NCBI GenBank assembly: GCA_007127175.1
Contig: SKZX01000431.1
Span: 1 to 8,974, forward strand
Reading direction: 5' to 3'
Length of the DNA stretch: 8,974 nt
Source: Desulfobacterales bacterium
GTDB lineage: Bacteria; Desulfobacterota; Desulfobacteria; Desulfobacterales; Desulfosalsimonadaceae
Part shown: positions 1 to 7,135 of the stretch, in pieces
Numbering within the stretch: position 1 is the first letter of the stretch
Layout: the number at the start of each line of letters is the position of its first letter
Notes under the pieces: generated by a model
Databases searched by the model: none
What the model was told of the DNA's origin: nothing
What the model saw: the letters and a program-made list of their open reading frames with translations, nothing else
Position numbers and translations under genes: made by a program

Positions 1-1
1 C

Positions 2-1144
2 ATTGATGACGAAACCGTTTTCCGCGAAAACATTGCCGCTTTTCTTGAAGACAGCGACTACGAGGTTGTCGAAAGCGAAAACGGCCAGGAAGGCCTTCAA
101 CTGTTCAGGCGTGAAAAGCCGGACATCGTCTTGTGCGATCTGAAAATGCCCCAAATGGACGGTTTCAAAGTCCTGGAAGCCGTTACCCTGGAAGCGCCTG
201 AAACACCTATTATCATGATCTCGGGCACCGGGGACATCCGGGACGTGATCAAAACCCTCCGGCTGGGGGCTTGGGACTATATTTTAAAGCCCATTCAGGA
301 CATGGCCGTCCTTGAGCATGCCCTCGACAAATCCCTTGAAAGGGCCCGCCTGCTTCGGGAAAACCGTCGCCACCGGGAGCACCTCCAGGACGAGGTTGAA
401 AAACGCACGCAGGAAATCATGGATCGCACCCGGGAGCTTCAGGCGATCAACACGCAGCTCAACAATGAAATCAGCGAACGCAAAGCCGTGGAGCAAAAGC
501 TGAAAAGCAGCCTCAACAACCTTGAAACCACCATTGAAGGCACCATCTACATGATTTCCCTGATCGTGGAAAAAAAGGACCCTTACACGGGCGGGCACCA
601 GCGCCATGTTGCCCTTCTTTCCAGGACGATAGCCCGGGAAATGGGTTTCAACGAGGATCAGTGCAAGGGGATATATTTTGCAGGACTTATCCATGATATC
701 GGCAAAATGGCCGTGCCCATCGAAATCCTTGTTAAACCGGGGAGCATCTGCCGGCTTGAGTCTTTGATGATCCAGACCCATCCCCATGCGGGATGGGAGT
801 TTCTCAACAAGATCGAATTTCCATGGCCCATTGCCGAAATCGCCCTCCAGCACCACGAACGCCTGGACGGGTCGGGCTATCCAAACGGCCTTTCAGGCCA
901 GGACATACTGCTCGAATCCCGCATTGTCGCTGTGGCGGACGTGGTAGAGTCCATGATGTTTCACCGGCCGTACCGTGCATCCCTTGGCCTTGAATCGGCC
1001 CTGGGGGAGATTTCAGGCAACCGGGGGCGGCTTTATGACCCCGATGTTGTCGATGTCTGCATCCGGCTGTTTCGCGAAAAACGGTTTTCTTTTGATCAGC
1101 CTGACGGGTTCCTTTCTCCGGACAGCCCTTCACCCCTGGCATGA
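2..1144 (+). CDS. Response regulator with HD-GYP domain, probable c-di-GMP phosphodiesterase (5' partial)
   Basis: The frame is open from base 2, so the start codon lies upstream of the window. Probably only about ten residues are missing, because the visible protein (380 residues) begins at the IDDE acidic pocket of a receiver domain. The phospho-acceptor aspartate is residue 46 (codon 137-139, in LCDLKMPQMDG), followed by the SGT switch residue and the YILKPI lysine. Residues about 115-185 are charged and heptad-like, consistent with a coiled-coil linker. The C-terminal half is an HD-GYP domain: DPYTGGH, the HDIGK metal site (H231-D232), HHERLDGSGYP (HH 284-285, GYP 292-294) and the late YDPDVVD motif. 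All expected metal ligands appear present, so cyclic di-GMP hydrolysis in the cytoplasm under control of a partner histidine kinase is predicted. The kinase is not visible. The RND pump gene follows after 46 bases with no terminator between them, so co-transcription is plausible. Confidence 0.93.
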   Translation: MDDETVFRENIAAFLEDSDYEVVESENGQEGLQLFRREKPDIVLCDLKMPQMDGFKVLEAVTLEAPETPIIMISGTGDIRDVIKTLRLGAWDYILKPIQDMAVLEHALDKSLERARLLRENRRHREHLQDEVEKRTQEIMDRTRELQAINTQLNNEISERKAVEQKLKSSLNNLETTIEGTIYMISLIVEKKDPYTGGHQRHVALLSRTIAREMGFNEDQCKGIYFAGLIHDIGKMAVPIEILVKPGSICRLESLMIQTHPHAGWEFLNKIEFPWPIAEIALQHHERLDGSGYPNGLSGQDILLESRIVAVADVVESMMFHRPYRASLGLESALGEISGNRGRLYDPDVVDVCIRLFREKRFSFDQPDGFLSPDSPSPLA

Positions 1145-1190
1145 TGCCCGTCCCTTTAGCTCCTTCCACAAAACATTTTTTAGGTCATAG

Positions 1191-4100
1191 ATGAAAACTA
1201 TCGTTTCCTGGTTTGCCGGAAATCATGTGGCCGCCAACCTCATGATGGTCTTTATATTGGCAGCCGGGACGCTCACAGCGTTTGGCATCATCTTTGAAGT
1301 TCTGCCGGAAACAGACCTGAACAAAATCCAGATCAGCGTGGTTTATCCGGGCGCTTCCCCGGAAGATGTGGTCGATGGTGTAATCCGGCCAATCGAAGAA
1401 AACATTGCCGGCATTGAAAATATCCGGAGAATCGATTCAACGGCCAGGGAAGGCCTGGCAATCATTGTCGTTGAAGTCATTTATGGGGCGGATGTCAAGC
1501 AATTGCTCGAGGATGTCAGGAGTGAAATTGACCGCATGACAACCCTGCCGAAGCAGGCCGAGACGCCGAAAATACAGGAAATGACCCAGCGCAAGCAGGT
1601 TATCAGCATCGCCGTTTATGGGGATGCACCGGAGGCAACCCTCAAACACATCGCCCAGCGGGTCAAAGATGATATCACAAACATCGAGGGCGTCACTCAG
1701 GCGGAACTAGTTGGCCATCGGCCCAGTGAAATTCATGTCGAAATTTCGGAAGAAACCCTCCGGAAATATAGACTTACCTTGGGAAAGGTCGCAAAGGCGA
1801 TATCCGAATCGACTCTCGACCTGCCGGCCGGCAGCGTGAAAGCCGCGGAAGGTGAAATATTAATCCGTTCAGTGGGACGCCGCTACTCAGCCCATGAATA
1901 CCGGGACATTCCAATCATCACGCGCCTTGACGGCACCCGGATTGATTTAGCGCAAATCGCAGATATCCGTGAGGGGTTCGCGGATATCGACCTTTTTGCG
2001 CGTTTCCAGCAAAAGCCCGCGATAATCATCAATATATTCCGGGTAGCCGACCAAAGCGTTCTGGATGTGGCCGAAAAGGTGAAAAAATTTGTAGCAAAGG
2101 CTCGCACCGACCTCCCCCACGGCATTTCAATGGACTGCTTTCAGGACATGTCCGCCATGACGAGCCGCAGTATTGACCTGCTGATGAAAAACCTGCTCAT
2201 CGGGCTTATACTGGTAAGCTTGATTCTTGCCCTGTTTTTGAATGTGCGCCTTGCGTTCTGGGTAACGCTGGGCATTCCCGTCAGCTTTGCCTTTGGTCTG
2301 ATTTTCCTGCCGCATTACGACATTTCACTGAACATGGTGTCTTTATTAGCGTTTATCCTTGTGGCCGGGATTGTTGTAGACGATGCAATCATCATCGGGG
2401 AGAATATTTTTTTAAAGCACGAAGAAGGCATGAAACCGTTTCCGGCCGCGGTCGATGGCACCCTGGAGGTGGGAAAACCGATTGTTTTTTCCATCTTGAC
2501 AACCATGGTGGCGTTCTGGCCCCTTATGGTGGCCGGCGGTGTAATCGGCAACATAATGCGCAACGTCGCCGTTGTCGCCATTGCCGTTCTGCTGGGATCG
2601 TTGATCGAATCCCTCTTGATCCTCCCGGCTCACCTGCAGCGAAGCAAGGGCATGATCGCGTCATCGGATCTACGACCTAAACGGATGTCTGTCGCGTTGC
2701 ATTGGTTTATCGGCCACCCATATGACAAGATTTTGAAAATCTGCGTCAAATGGCGATACATGACGATAGCGACCGGTATCGCCGTGTTGATGCTCATGAG
2801 CGGATTGCTGGCAGCGGGCATCGTCAGGTTCACCTTCTTTCCAGGCATTGAAAACGATGTCATGCGGTGCGCCCTGACCATGCCTGCGGGAACCCCTGAG
2901 TCGCGAACCCTGGAAGTGGCGCGTCAAATTGAAACGGCGGCCGAAACCATGCTTAAGGAACAAGACCGCCGCCGCGGGGACCATGCCGCACCAATGATGG
3001 AACACAGCATCACCATTATTGGTGCACACGTGGACCCGTTAAACGACGACCTGGTGCGCGACAGCGAATTCGGGGGCCACCTGGCGACGATATTTGTTCA
3101 GCTCATTGACAGTGACCAACGGGATATCGGATCCATAGCGCTCTGCAACCTGTGGCGCGACCAACTGGGCAGCATCAGTGATGTCGAATCAATTGTATTT
3201 TCAAGCGATTTCAGAAATATGGGGACGCCTATCGAAATACACCTGTCAATGGATGACCCCTTGCTGCTTGTAGCGGCAAAAAAAGCGCTTAAAGAGAAAC
3301 TTCAAACGTTTTCAGGTGTATTTGATATTGCGGACAACTATATTGCCGGGAAAACCGAGTTGCAGATTGCGCTCAAACCGGAAGCATCCGCAACCGGCCT
3401 TATGCATGGCGACCTGGCGCTTCAGGTCCGCCACGGGTTCTATGGTGCGGAAGCCCTGCGCTTTCAACGGGGCCATGACGAGGTAAGGGTTCTTGTACGC
3501 TATCCTGAAAATGAGCGGCGGTGTCTGTCAAAAGTCGCTTCCATGCGCATCCGAACCCCTTCCCTGGGAGAAGTCCCCTTTTCGGAGGTCGCACGGAGCA
3601 CCATGACGCAAGGGTATATGAGCATTGATCGATCCAACCGAAAACGGGTTGTGAAAGTCACTGCAAATGTTGACGCAACCGTCGTGAATGCAAATGAAGT
3701 CCGGCGGTTTATGAGAAATGATTTTCTTCCCGAACTGGCAGAACGTTATCCCGGCCTCCATTACGCCATGGAAGGGGAGGCCCGGGAGCAAGCCGAGGTT
3801 TTCATCGCGCTCTACCGCAATGCCATTATCGCCCTTTTGGGTATATACGTGCTGCTGGCCGTGCTCTTTCGGTCCTTTTTCCAGCCTTTTATCGTAATGG
3901 CGGCCATTCCCTTCGGTATTCTCGGGGCTGTGATCGGACACCTGGTCTTGGGGTTCAGCATCAGTTTTATGAGTCTTTTCGGAATGGTAGGTTTGGCCGG
4001 GGTTGTTGTGAACGATGCCCTGGTGCTGATCGACCGTATCAATCGGAATTGCAGCTGTACCGGTACGACCACCTTTTGCGCCGTTGTTGCCGGCAGCAAG

Positions 4101-4322
4101 GCAAGATTCCGGGCCGTTGTCCTGACATCGGCAACCACATTTGCGGGCCTCACACCTATTATGCTGGAAAAAAGCCCTCAAGCCCAGTTTTTGATTCCAA
4201 TGGCGATCAGTATGTCCTTCGGCGTCCTTTTCGCCACGGTTGTGACCCTTTTGCTGGTTCCCGCGCTTTATATGATAAACGAGGACGCCAGGAAATTTTT
4301 TGGCTATTTTAATAGCCTTTGA
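1191..4322 (+). CDS. RND-family efflux transporter permease (AcrB/HAE-type)
   Basis: A 1043-residue protein, the usual length for RND permeases (about 1020-1050). The layout is classical: TM1 at about residues 10-35, a large periplasmic loop to about 325, a TM2-TM6 bundle, TM7 at about 523-548, a second periplasmic loop to about 875, and TM8-TM12 at the end. The proton-relay aspartates in TM4 are present as D397-D398 (GIVVDDAIIIGEN). TM10 carries GVVVNDALVLIDRIN (N941-D942), the form seen in many environmental RND pumps, in place of the AcrB lysine. The end reads SPQAQFLIPMAISMSFGVLF and LLLVPALYMI, a strong family signature. It should sit in the inner membrane as a trimer and drive proton-coupled export. 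The substrate cannot be read from sequence. No periplasmic adaptor or TolC-like gene is in the window. The start is supported by AGG at 1182-1184, six bases before ATG. The cytoplasmic loop after TM10 carries three cysteines (C954, C956, C963), which is unusual. Confidence 0.95.
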   Translation: MKTIVSWFAGNHVAANLMMVFILAAGTLTAFGIIFEVLPETDLNKIQISVVYPGASPEDVVDGVIRPIEENIAGIENIRRIDSTAREGLAIIVVEVIYGADVKQLLEDVRSEIDRMTTLPKQAETPKIQEMTQRKQVISIAVYGDAPEATLKHIAQRVKDDITNIEGVTQAELVGHRPSEIHVEISEETLRKYRLTLGKVAKAISESTLDLPAGSVKAAEGEILIRSVGRRYSAHEYRDIPIITRLDGTRIDLAQIADIREGFADIDLFARFQQKPAIIINIFRVADQSVLDVAEKVKKFVAKARTDLPHGISMDCFQDMSAMTSRSIDLLMKNLLIGLILVSLILALFLNVRLAFWVTLGIPVSFAFGLIFLPHYDISLNMVSLLAFILVAGIVVDDAIIIGENIFLKHEEGMKPFPAAVDGTLEVGKPIVFSILTTMVAFWPLMVAGGVIGNIMRNVAVVAIAVLLGSLIESLLILPAHLQRSKGMIASSDLRPKRMSVALHWFIGHPYDKILKICVKWRYMTIATGIAVLMLMSGLLAAGIVRFTFFPGIENDVMRCALTMPAGTPESRTLEVARQIETAAETMLKEQDRRRGDHAAPMMEHSITIIGAHVDPLNDDLVRDSEFGGHLATIFVQLIDSDQRDIGSIALCNLWRDQLGSISDVESIVFSSDFRNMGTPIEIHLSMDDPLLLVAAKKALKEKLQTFSGVFDIADNYIAGKTELQIALKPEASATGLMHGDLALQVRHGFYGAEALRFQRGHDEVRVLVRYPENERRCLSKVASMRIRTPSLGEVPFSEVARSTMTQGYMSIDRSNRKRVVKVTANVDATVVNANEVRRFMRNDFLPELAERYPGLHYAMEGEAREQAEVFIALYRNAIIALLGIYVLLAVLFRSFFQPFIVMAAIPFGILGAVIGHLVLGFSISFMSLFGMVGLAGVVVNDALVLIDRINRNCSCTGTTTFCAVVAGSKARFRAVVLTSATTFAGLTPIMLEKSPQAQFLIPMAISMSFGVLFATVVTLLLVPALYMINEDARKFFGYFNSL

Positions 4323-4437
4323 ATAAGGATTGACGAAAGACACACAAATGTGCTTAGAACCAGACCGTGACCGCTGAAGCATCAATGGCTGGAACGCCTC
4401 AAAAAAGCTTTTGGCCAATTAAAAGTAAAAACACACA

Positions 4438-5739
4438 ATGAACAATTCAATAAAAAAGTCCGAAGGGCGACTGGGCGTGCTGATTCCCGGGTTGGGGGCC
4501 GTGGCCACCACCTTAATCGCTGGTGTGGAGGTGCTCAAAAAGGGGCTTTCACTACCCGTGGGTTCTCTTTCGCAGATGGGAACTATCCGATTGGGGAAGC
4601 GATCGGAAAAGCGCAGCCCGCTCATCAAGGACTATGTTTCCCTTGCTGGCCTGGATGATCTTGTATTCGGCGGCTGGGATGTCTACGAAGATAACGTATA
4701 TGAAGCGTCTGTAAACGCGGGGGTGCTGGCGCCGGATTTGCTGGAGTCAATCAAACCGGCATTGGAGGCGATCCGCCCCATGAAAGCTGTTTTTGATCAA
4801 ACCTATGTCAAAAACCTTGCTGCGGCCAATCTTAAAAAAGGCGCTGACAAGTATGCGTTTGCGGAAGCACTCGTTCAGGATATCCGGGATTTCAAGTCCG
4901 AGAGGGGCTGCGATCGCCTGGTTATGATATGGTGCGGATCGACCGAGGTCTATACGGAACCCGCCGATGTGCACGCGACGGTTTCAGCCTTTGAAAAAGG
5001 GCTGCGGAGAAGCGATCCCCGTATTTCACCCAGCATGATATATGCCTATGCCGCTTTGAAATCCGGCGTGCCTTTCGCAAATGGCGCACCGAACCTGACA
5101 GTTGATATTCCTGCAATGGTGGAAATGGCGGAAGCCAATGGCCTGGCCATTTCAGGCAAGGACTTGAAAACAGGGCAGACCATGATGAAAACCATTCTTG
5201 CCCCAGGATTGAAAGCCCGCGCCCTGGGTATAAAAGGCTGGTTTTCCGCCAACATGCTGGGCAACCGGGATGGGCTGGTGCTGAGCAACCCGGAAAATTT
5301 CAGGACCAAGGAAGTCTCAAAGCTCGGTGTGCTGGAAGACATTCTCCGCCCAAAGGAAAATCCGGCGTTGTATGGTAATCTCTGCCACAAAACACACATC
5401 AGCTATTACCCGCCTCACGGCGACAATAAAGAAAGCTGGGACAACATCGATATCTTCGGCTGGCTGGGATACCCGATGCAGATTAAAATCAATTTCCTGT
5501 GCCGTGACTCCATTCTTGCCGCGCCGCTTGTACTGGACCTGATCCTGTTCACCGACCTGGCCCAGCGAGCCGGTATGACAGGCATACAGGAATGGCTTTC
5601 TTTTTATTACAAGTCACCCCAGGTACCGGAAGGCCGTCATCCCGTAAACGACATTTTCAGGCAGTTGGCCAATCTTGAGAACACGCTGCGTTGCATGACG
5701 GGTGAAGGGGCGGTTTCGGCGCCGGTGCAGGCATTCTGA
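4438..5739 (+). CDS. ino1: Myo-inositol-1-phosphate synthase (inositol-3-phosphate synthase)
   Basis: A 433-residue NAD-dependent isomerase-type synthase that converts D-glucose 6-phosphate to 1D-myo-inositol 3-phosphate, the committed step to inositol lipids. An N-terminal Rossmann segment (GVLIPGLGAVATT, residues 13-25) binds NAD. The catalytic region shows GKDLKTGQT (240-248), SANMLGNRDGLVL (270-282), FRTKEVSK (288-295) and CRDSILAAPLVLDLI (355-369), all matching the eukaryotic and bacterial family in order. By motif alignment from memory, K291, K295, K331 and K392 correspond to the active-site lysines of the yeast enzyme. It is shorter than the roughly 530-residue eukaryotic form and close to the Bacteroides-type length. 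The ATG at 4438 is the first possible in-frame start, because a TAA stop lies at 4426-4428. The upstream AAAAGTAAAAACACACA holds no convincing Shine-Dalgarno. The stop codon abuts the next gene's ATG, indicating a shared transcript and translational coupling. Confidence 0.96.
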   Translation: MNNSIKKSEGRLGVLIPGLGAVATTLIAGVEVLKKGLSLPVGSLSQMGTIRLGKRSEKRSPLIKDYVSLAGLDDLVFGGWDVYEDNVYEASVNAGVLAPDLLESIKPALEAIRPMKAVFDQTYVKNLAAANLKKGADKYAFAEALVQDIRDFKSERGCDRLVMIWCGSTEVYTEPADVHATVSAFEKGLRRSDPRISPSMIYAYAALKSGVPFANGAPNLTVDIPAMVEMAEANGLAISGKDLKTGQTMMKTILAPGLKARALGIKGWFSANMLGNRDGLVLSNPENFRTKEVSKLGVLEDILRPKENPALYGNLCHKTHISYYPPHGDNKESWDNIDIFGWLGYPMQIKINFLCRDSILAAPLVLDLILFTDLAQRAGMTGIQEWLSFYYKSPQVPEGRHPVNDIFRQLANLENTLRCMTGEGAVSAPVQAF

Positions 5740-6219
5740 ATGCTGACGGGTTCGTCAATGCGCCTTTCACAAAAACTGGTTTCAACATGCCTGGGTATCG
5801 GATACATTGGAAAGGGCGGCGGAACCGTTGCCGCTGCCGCTGCCTGCGCTTTATGGTATGTGGTTTTTCGCAATGAAGGAAGCCAGTATATCTTATGGCA
5901 GCCATTGCTGGTGATGGCGCTCTTGGCCCTGAGCGTCTGGTCGGCTGATGCCATGGAGCCAATATGGGGCAAGGACGACAGAAAAGTGGTGATCGATGAG
6001 GCAGCCGGCATGGGAACCAGCCTGCTGTTCATACCGGTTACGCCGGGATACCTGCTTGCCGGATTGATCCTGTTTCGTTTTTTTGACATTGTAAAACCCC
6101 TTTGCATCCGCAGGCTGGAGAGGCTTCCCGGAGGGTGGGGTGTGACGGCTGATGATGCGGCGGCAGGTATATGCACAAACATTGTATTACAAATAGCCCT
6201 CTATTGCCAGACACTCTAA
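5740..6219 (+). CDS. PgpA-family lipid phosphatase; probable phosphatidylinositol-phosphate phosphatase
   Basis: A 159-residue membrane protein of the phosphatidylglycerophosphatase A family. Diagnostic motifs in order are CLGIGYIGKGGGT (17-29), KDDRKVVIDEAAGM (78-91), FRFFDIVKP (112-120) and GGWGVTADDAAAG (131-143). The acidic residues D86-E87 and D138-D139 are the expected metal and catalytic positions. The usual PGT near the N-terminus reads GGT here. There are about three to four hydrophobic segments (30-44, 54-70, 93-112, 141-156). Classical PgpA removes phosphate from phosphatidylglycerol phosphate. Lying between inositol phosphate synthase and a PI-phosphate-synthase-like enzyme, it more likely removes the inositol 3-phosphate group from phosphatidylinositol phosphate; this is inference from context. 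The ATG immediately follows the upstream TGA. A second ATG at 5758 would remove six residues and still leave all motifs, so the exact start is uncertain. Confidence 0.88.
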   Translation: MLTGSSMRLSQKLVSTCLGIGYIGKGGGTVAAAAACALWYVVFRNEGSQYILWQPLLVMALLALSVWSADAMEPIWGKDDRKVVIDEAAGMGTSLLFIPVTPGYLLAGLILFRFFDIVKPLCIRRLERLPGGWGVTADDAAAGICTNIVLQIALYCQTL

Positions 6220-6231
6220 CGTTTCTCTTTT

Positions 6232-6252
6232 GAAATGCTGCTATTGCATTTC
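6232..6252. repeat. Inverted repeat 1 in the 5740-gene/6407-gene gap
   Basis: GAAATGC at 6232-6238 and GCATTTC at 6246-6252 form a perfect 7-base-pair stem with a 7-base loop. It begins 12 bases after the stop codon of the PgpA-family gene. No run of T follows, so it does not look like an intrinsic terminator. Confidence 0.5.
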
Positions 6253-6289
6253 CAATATCTGCACAAATTGCGCGCAACGCGGATATTGG
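6252..6289. repeat. Inverted repeat 2 with a nested palindrome
   Basis: CCAATATCTGC at 6252-6262 pairs with GCGGATATTGG at 6279-6289, giving 11 pairs as RNA with one G-U wobble. The 16-base loop contains the perfect 10-base palindrome TTGCGCGCAA (6268-6277). It shares base 6252 with the preceding stem. The nested symmetry could suit either an RNA fold or a dimeric protein-binding site; no family match is recognised. Confidence 0.5.
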
Positions 6290-6306
6290 ACGGGGATTGC
6301 CACCTT

Positions 6307-6345
6307 ATGTTGAATAAGGTTTTTATGGCCTTCTTATTTCAACAT
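6307..6345. repeat. Inverted repeat 3 upstream of the phosphatidyltransferase
   Basis: ATGTTGAATAAG at 6307-6318 pairs with CTTATTTCAACAT at 6333-6345, giving 12 pairs with one bulged T at 6337. The loop is about 14 bases. It ends about 60 bases before the start codon of the phosphatidyltransferase. No U-tract follows, so an attenuator or RNA-processing element is more plausible than a simple terminator, but the function is unknown. Confidence 0.5.
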
Positions 6346-6393
6346 CGTTTGTTACCAACAGGGTATTTGCGAAGCCGTCATTTAATGAAATAC

Positions 6394-6400
6394 AGGCAGG
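6394..6400 (+). promoter_or_regulatory. Ribosome binding site of the phosphatidyltransferase
   Basis: AGGCAGG ends six bases before the ATG at 6407. This favours that ATG over the in-frame TTG at 6401, which would directly abut the site. An in-frame TGA at 6386-6388 rules out any start further upstream. Confidence 0.6.
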
Positions 6401-6406
6401 TTGCTT

Positions 6407-7135
6407 ATGAATGGGCGAGCGGTAAGGGACTGGCTGCATCGAGCAGTATACGGGAGCGTCAACCCGGTTGCACGGTTTCTCATCAGAACCGGGTTGACGC
6501 CGAATGCGGTTACCCTCATGGGGCTTATCCTGAGCATCTGCGTGACCGGCGTTTTCATAGCCGGCGCCCTGCCGTCAAACAGGGACCAATTGGGGTATGT
6601 GGGCTGGGCCGGGGCACTGATTCTGTTTGCCGGTTTTTTTGACCTGCTTGACGGCCAGGTCGCCCGCCTCGGAAACATGCGCTCCACCTTCGGCGCCATG
6701 CTTGACTCGGTAATCGACCGCTACAGTGAAATATTCATATTTCTGGGCATCTGCTATTATCTTGTCGCCCATCAGCGCCTGCTGAGCGCCCTTTTAGCGT
6801 TTTTGGCGCTCTGCGGTTCCATGATGGTAAGCTACACCCGCGCGCGCTCGGAAGGATTGGGCGCAGCGTGCAGTGACGGCCTGATGCAGCGACCCGAGCG
6901 CATTATCCTGCTCGGTCTTTCCGCTATCGCCTGTGGCAGCGCCAGCGCGCTTACCGGTTCAACCTACACAATAGTCATCAACGGCCTTCCCTTTCACGTT
7001 TTTGAACCAATTTTCATTTTCACATTTCCCTTAGCACTGATGGCCTTGCTGACAAACATTACGGCCATTAACAGGCTCCGGCATGCAAAAAAAGCCTTTG
7101 CTGCAAGTGAAAAACTTTATGAAACCGGTTGCTGA
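6407..7135 (+). CDS. CDP-alcohol phosphatidyltransferase, probable phosphatidylinositol phosphate synthase
   Basis: A 242-residue integral membrane enzyme with about six hydrophobic segments. The family signature D-x2-DG-x2-AR-x8-G-x3-D-x3-D is complete: D79, D82-G83, A86-R87, G96, D100 and D104, which bind the metal and the CDP head group. Beyond this, SYTRARSEGLG (142-152) and GLMQRPERI (158-166) resemble the substrate pocket of phosphatidylinositol phosphate and archaetidylinositol phosphate synthases, where arginines hold inositol phosphate. The GK-x-KT motif typical of PGP synthases is absent. The predicted reaction is CDP-diacylglycerol plus inositol 3-phosphate giving phosphatidylinositol phosphate plus CMP. 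The neighbouring inositol phosphate synthase supplies the substrate and the PgpA-like phosphatase would act on the product. The start at 6407 is chosen for its Shine-Dalgarno. The 3' end overlaps the next gene. The family is certain; the acceptor is well supported but inferred. Confidence 0.9.
   Translation: MNGRAVRDWLHRAVYGSVNPVARFLIRTGLTPNAVTLMGLILSICVTGVFIAGALPSNRDQLGYVGWAGALILFAGFFDLLDGQVARLGNMRSTFGAMLDSVIDRYSEIFIFLGICYYLVAHQRLLSALLAFLALCGSMMVSYTRARSEGLGAACSDGLMQRPERIILLGLSAIACGSASALTGSTYTIVINGLPFHVFEPIFIFTFPLALMALLTNITAINRLRHAKKAFAASEKLYETGC

Noticed and set aside
284..856. A 190-codon minus-strand frame opposite the HD-GYP regulator.
   Set aside because: It is antisense to clearly conserved receiver and HD-GYP motifs and has no recognisable domain.
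4330..4360. A possible promoter: TTGACG at 4330-4335 with TAGAAC at 4355-4360.
   Set aside because: The 19-base spacing and poor -10 match are too weak to call, although a promoter somewhere in 4323-4437 would make sense for the inositol-lipid cluster.
4403..4412. Palindrome AAAAGCTTTT before the inositol phosphate synthase, considered as a terminator for the RND gene.
   Set aside because: It has no loop, no GC-rich stem and no following U-tract; such an A/T palindrome is common by chance.
3528..4418. A 296-codon open frame on the minus strand opposite the RND gene's 3' part.
   Set aside because: It lies wholly opposite a strongly supported coding gene, its translation resembles no family, and it is rich in residues typical of antisense frames. 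The RND motifs on the plus strand continue through it.
6235..6642. A 135-codon plus-strand frame starting in the gap before the phosphatidyltransferase.
   Set aside because: It overlaps the first third of the well-supported transferase in another frame, has no good ribosome binding site and turns into arginine- and proline-rich nonsense there. A short peptide confined to the gap cannot be excluded but has no support.
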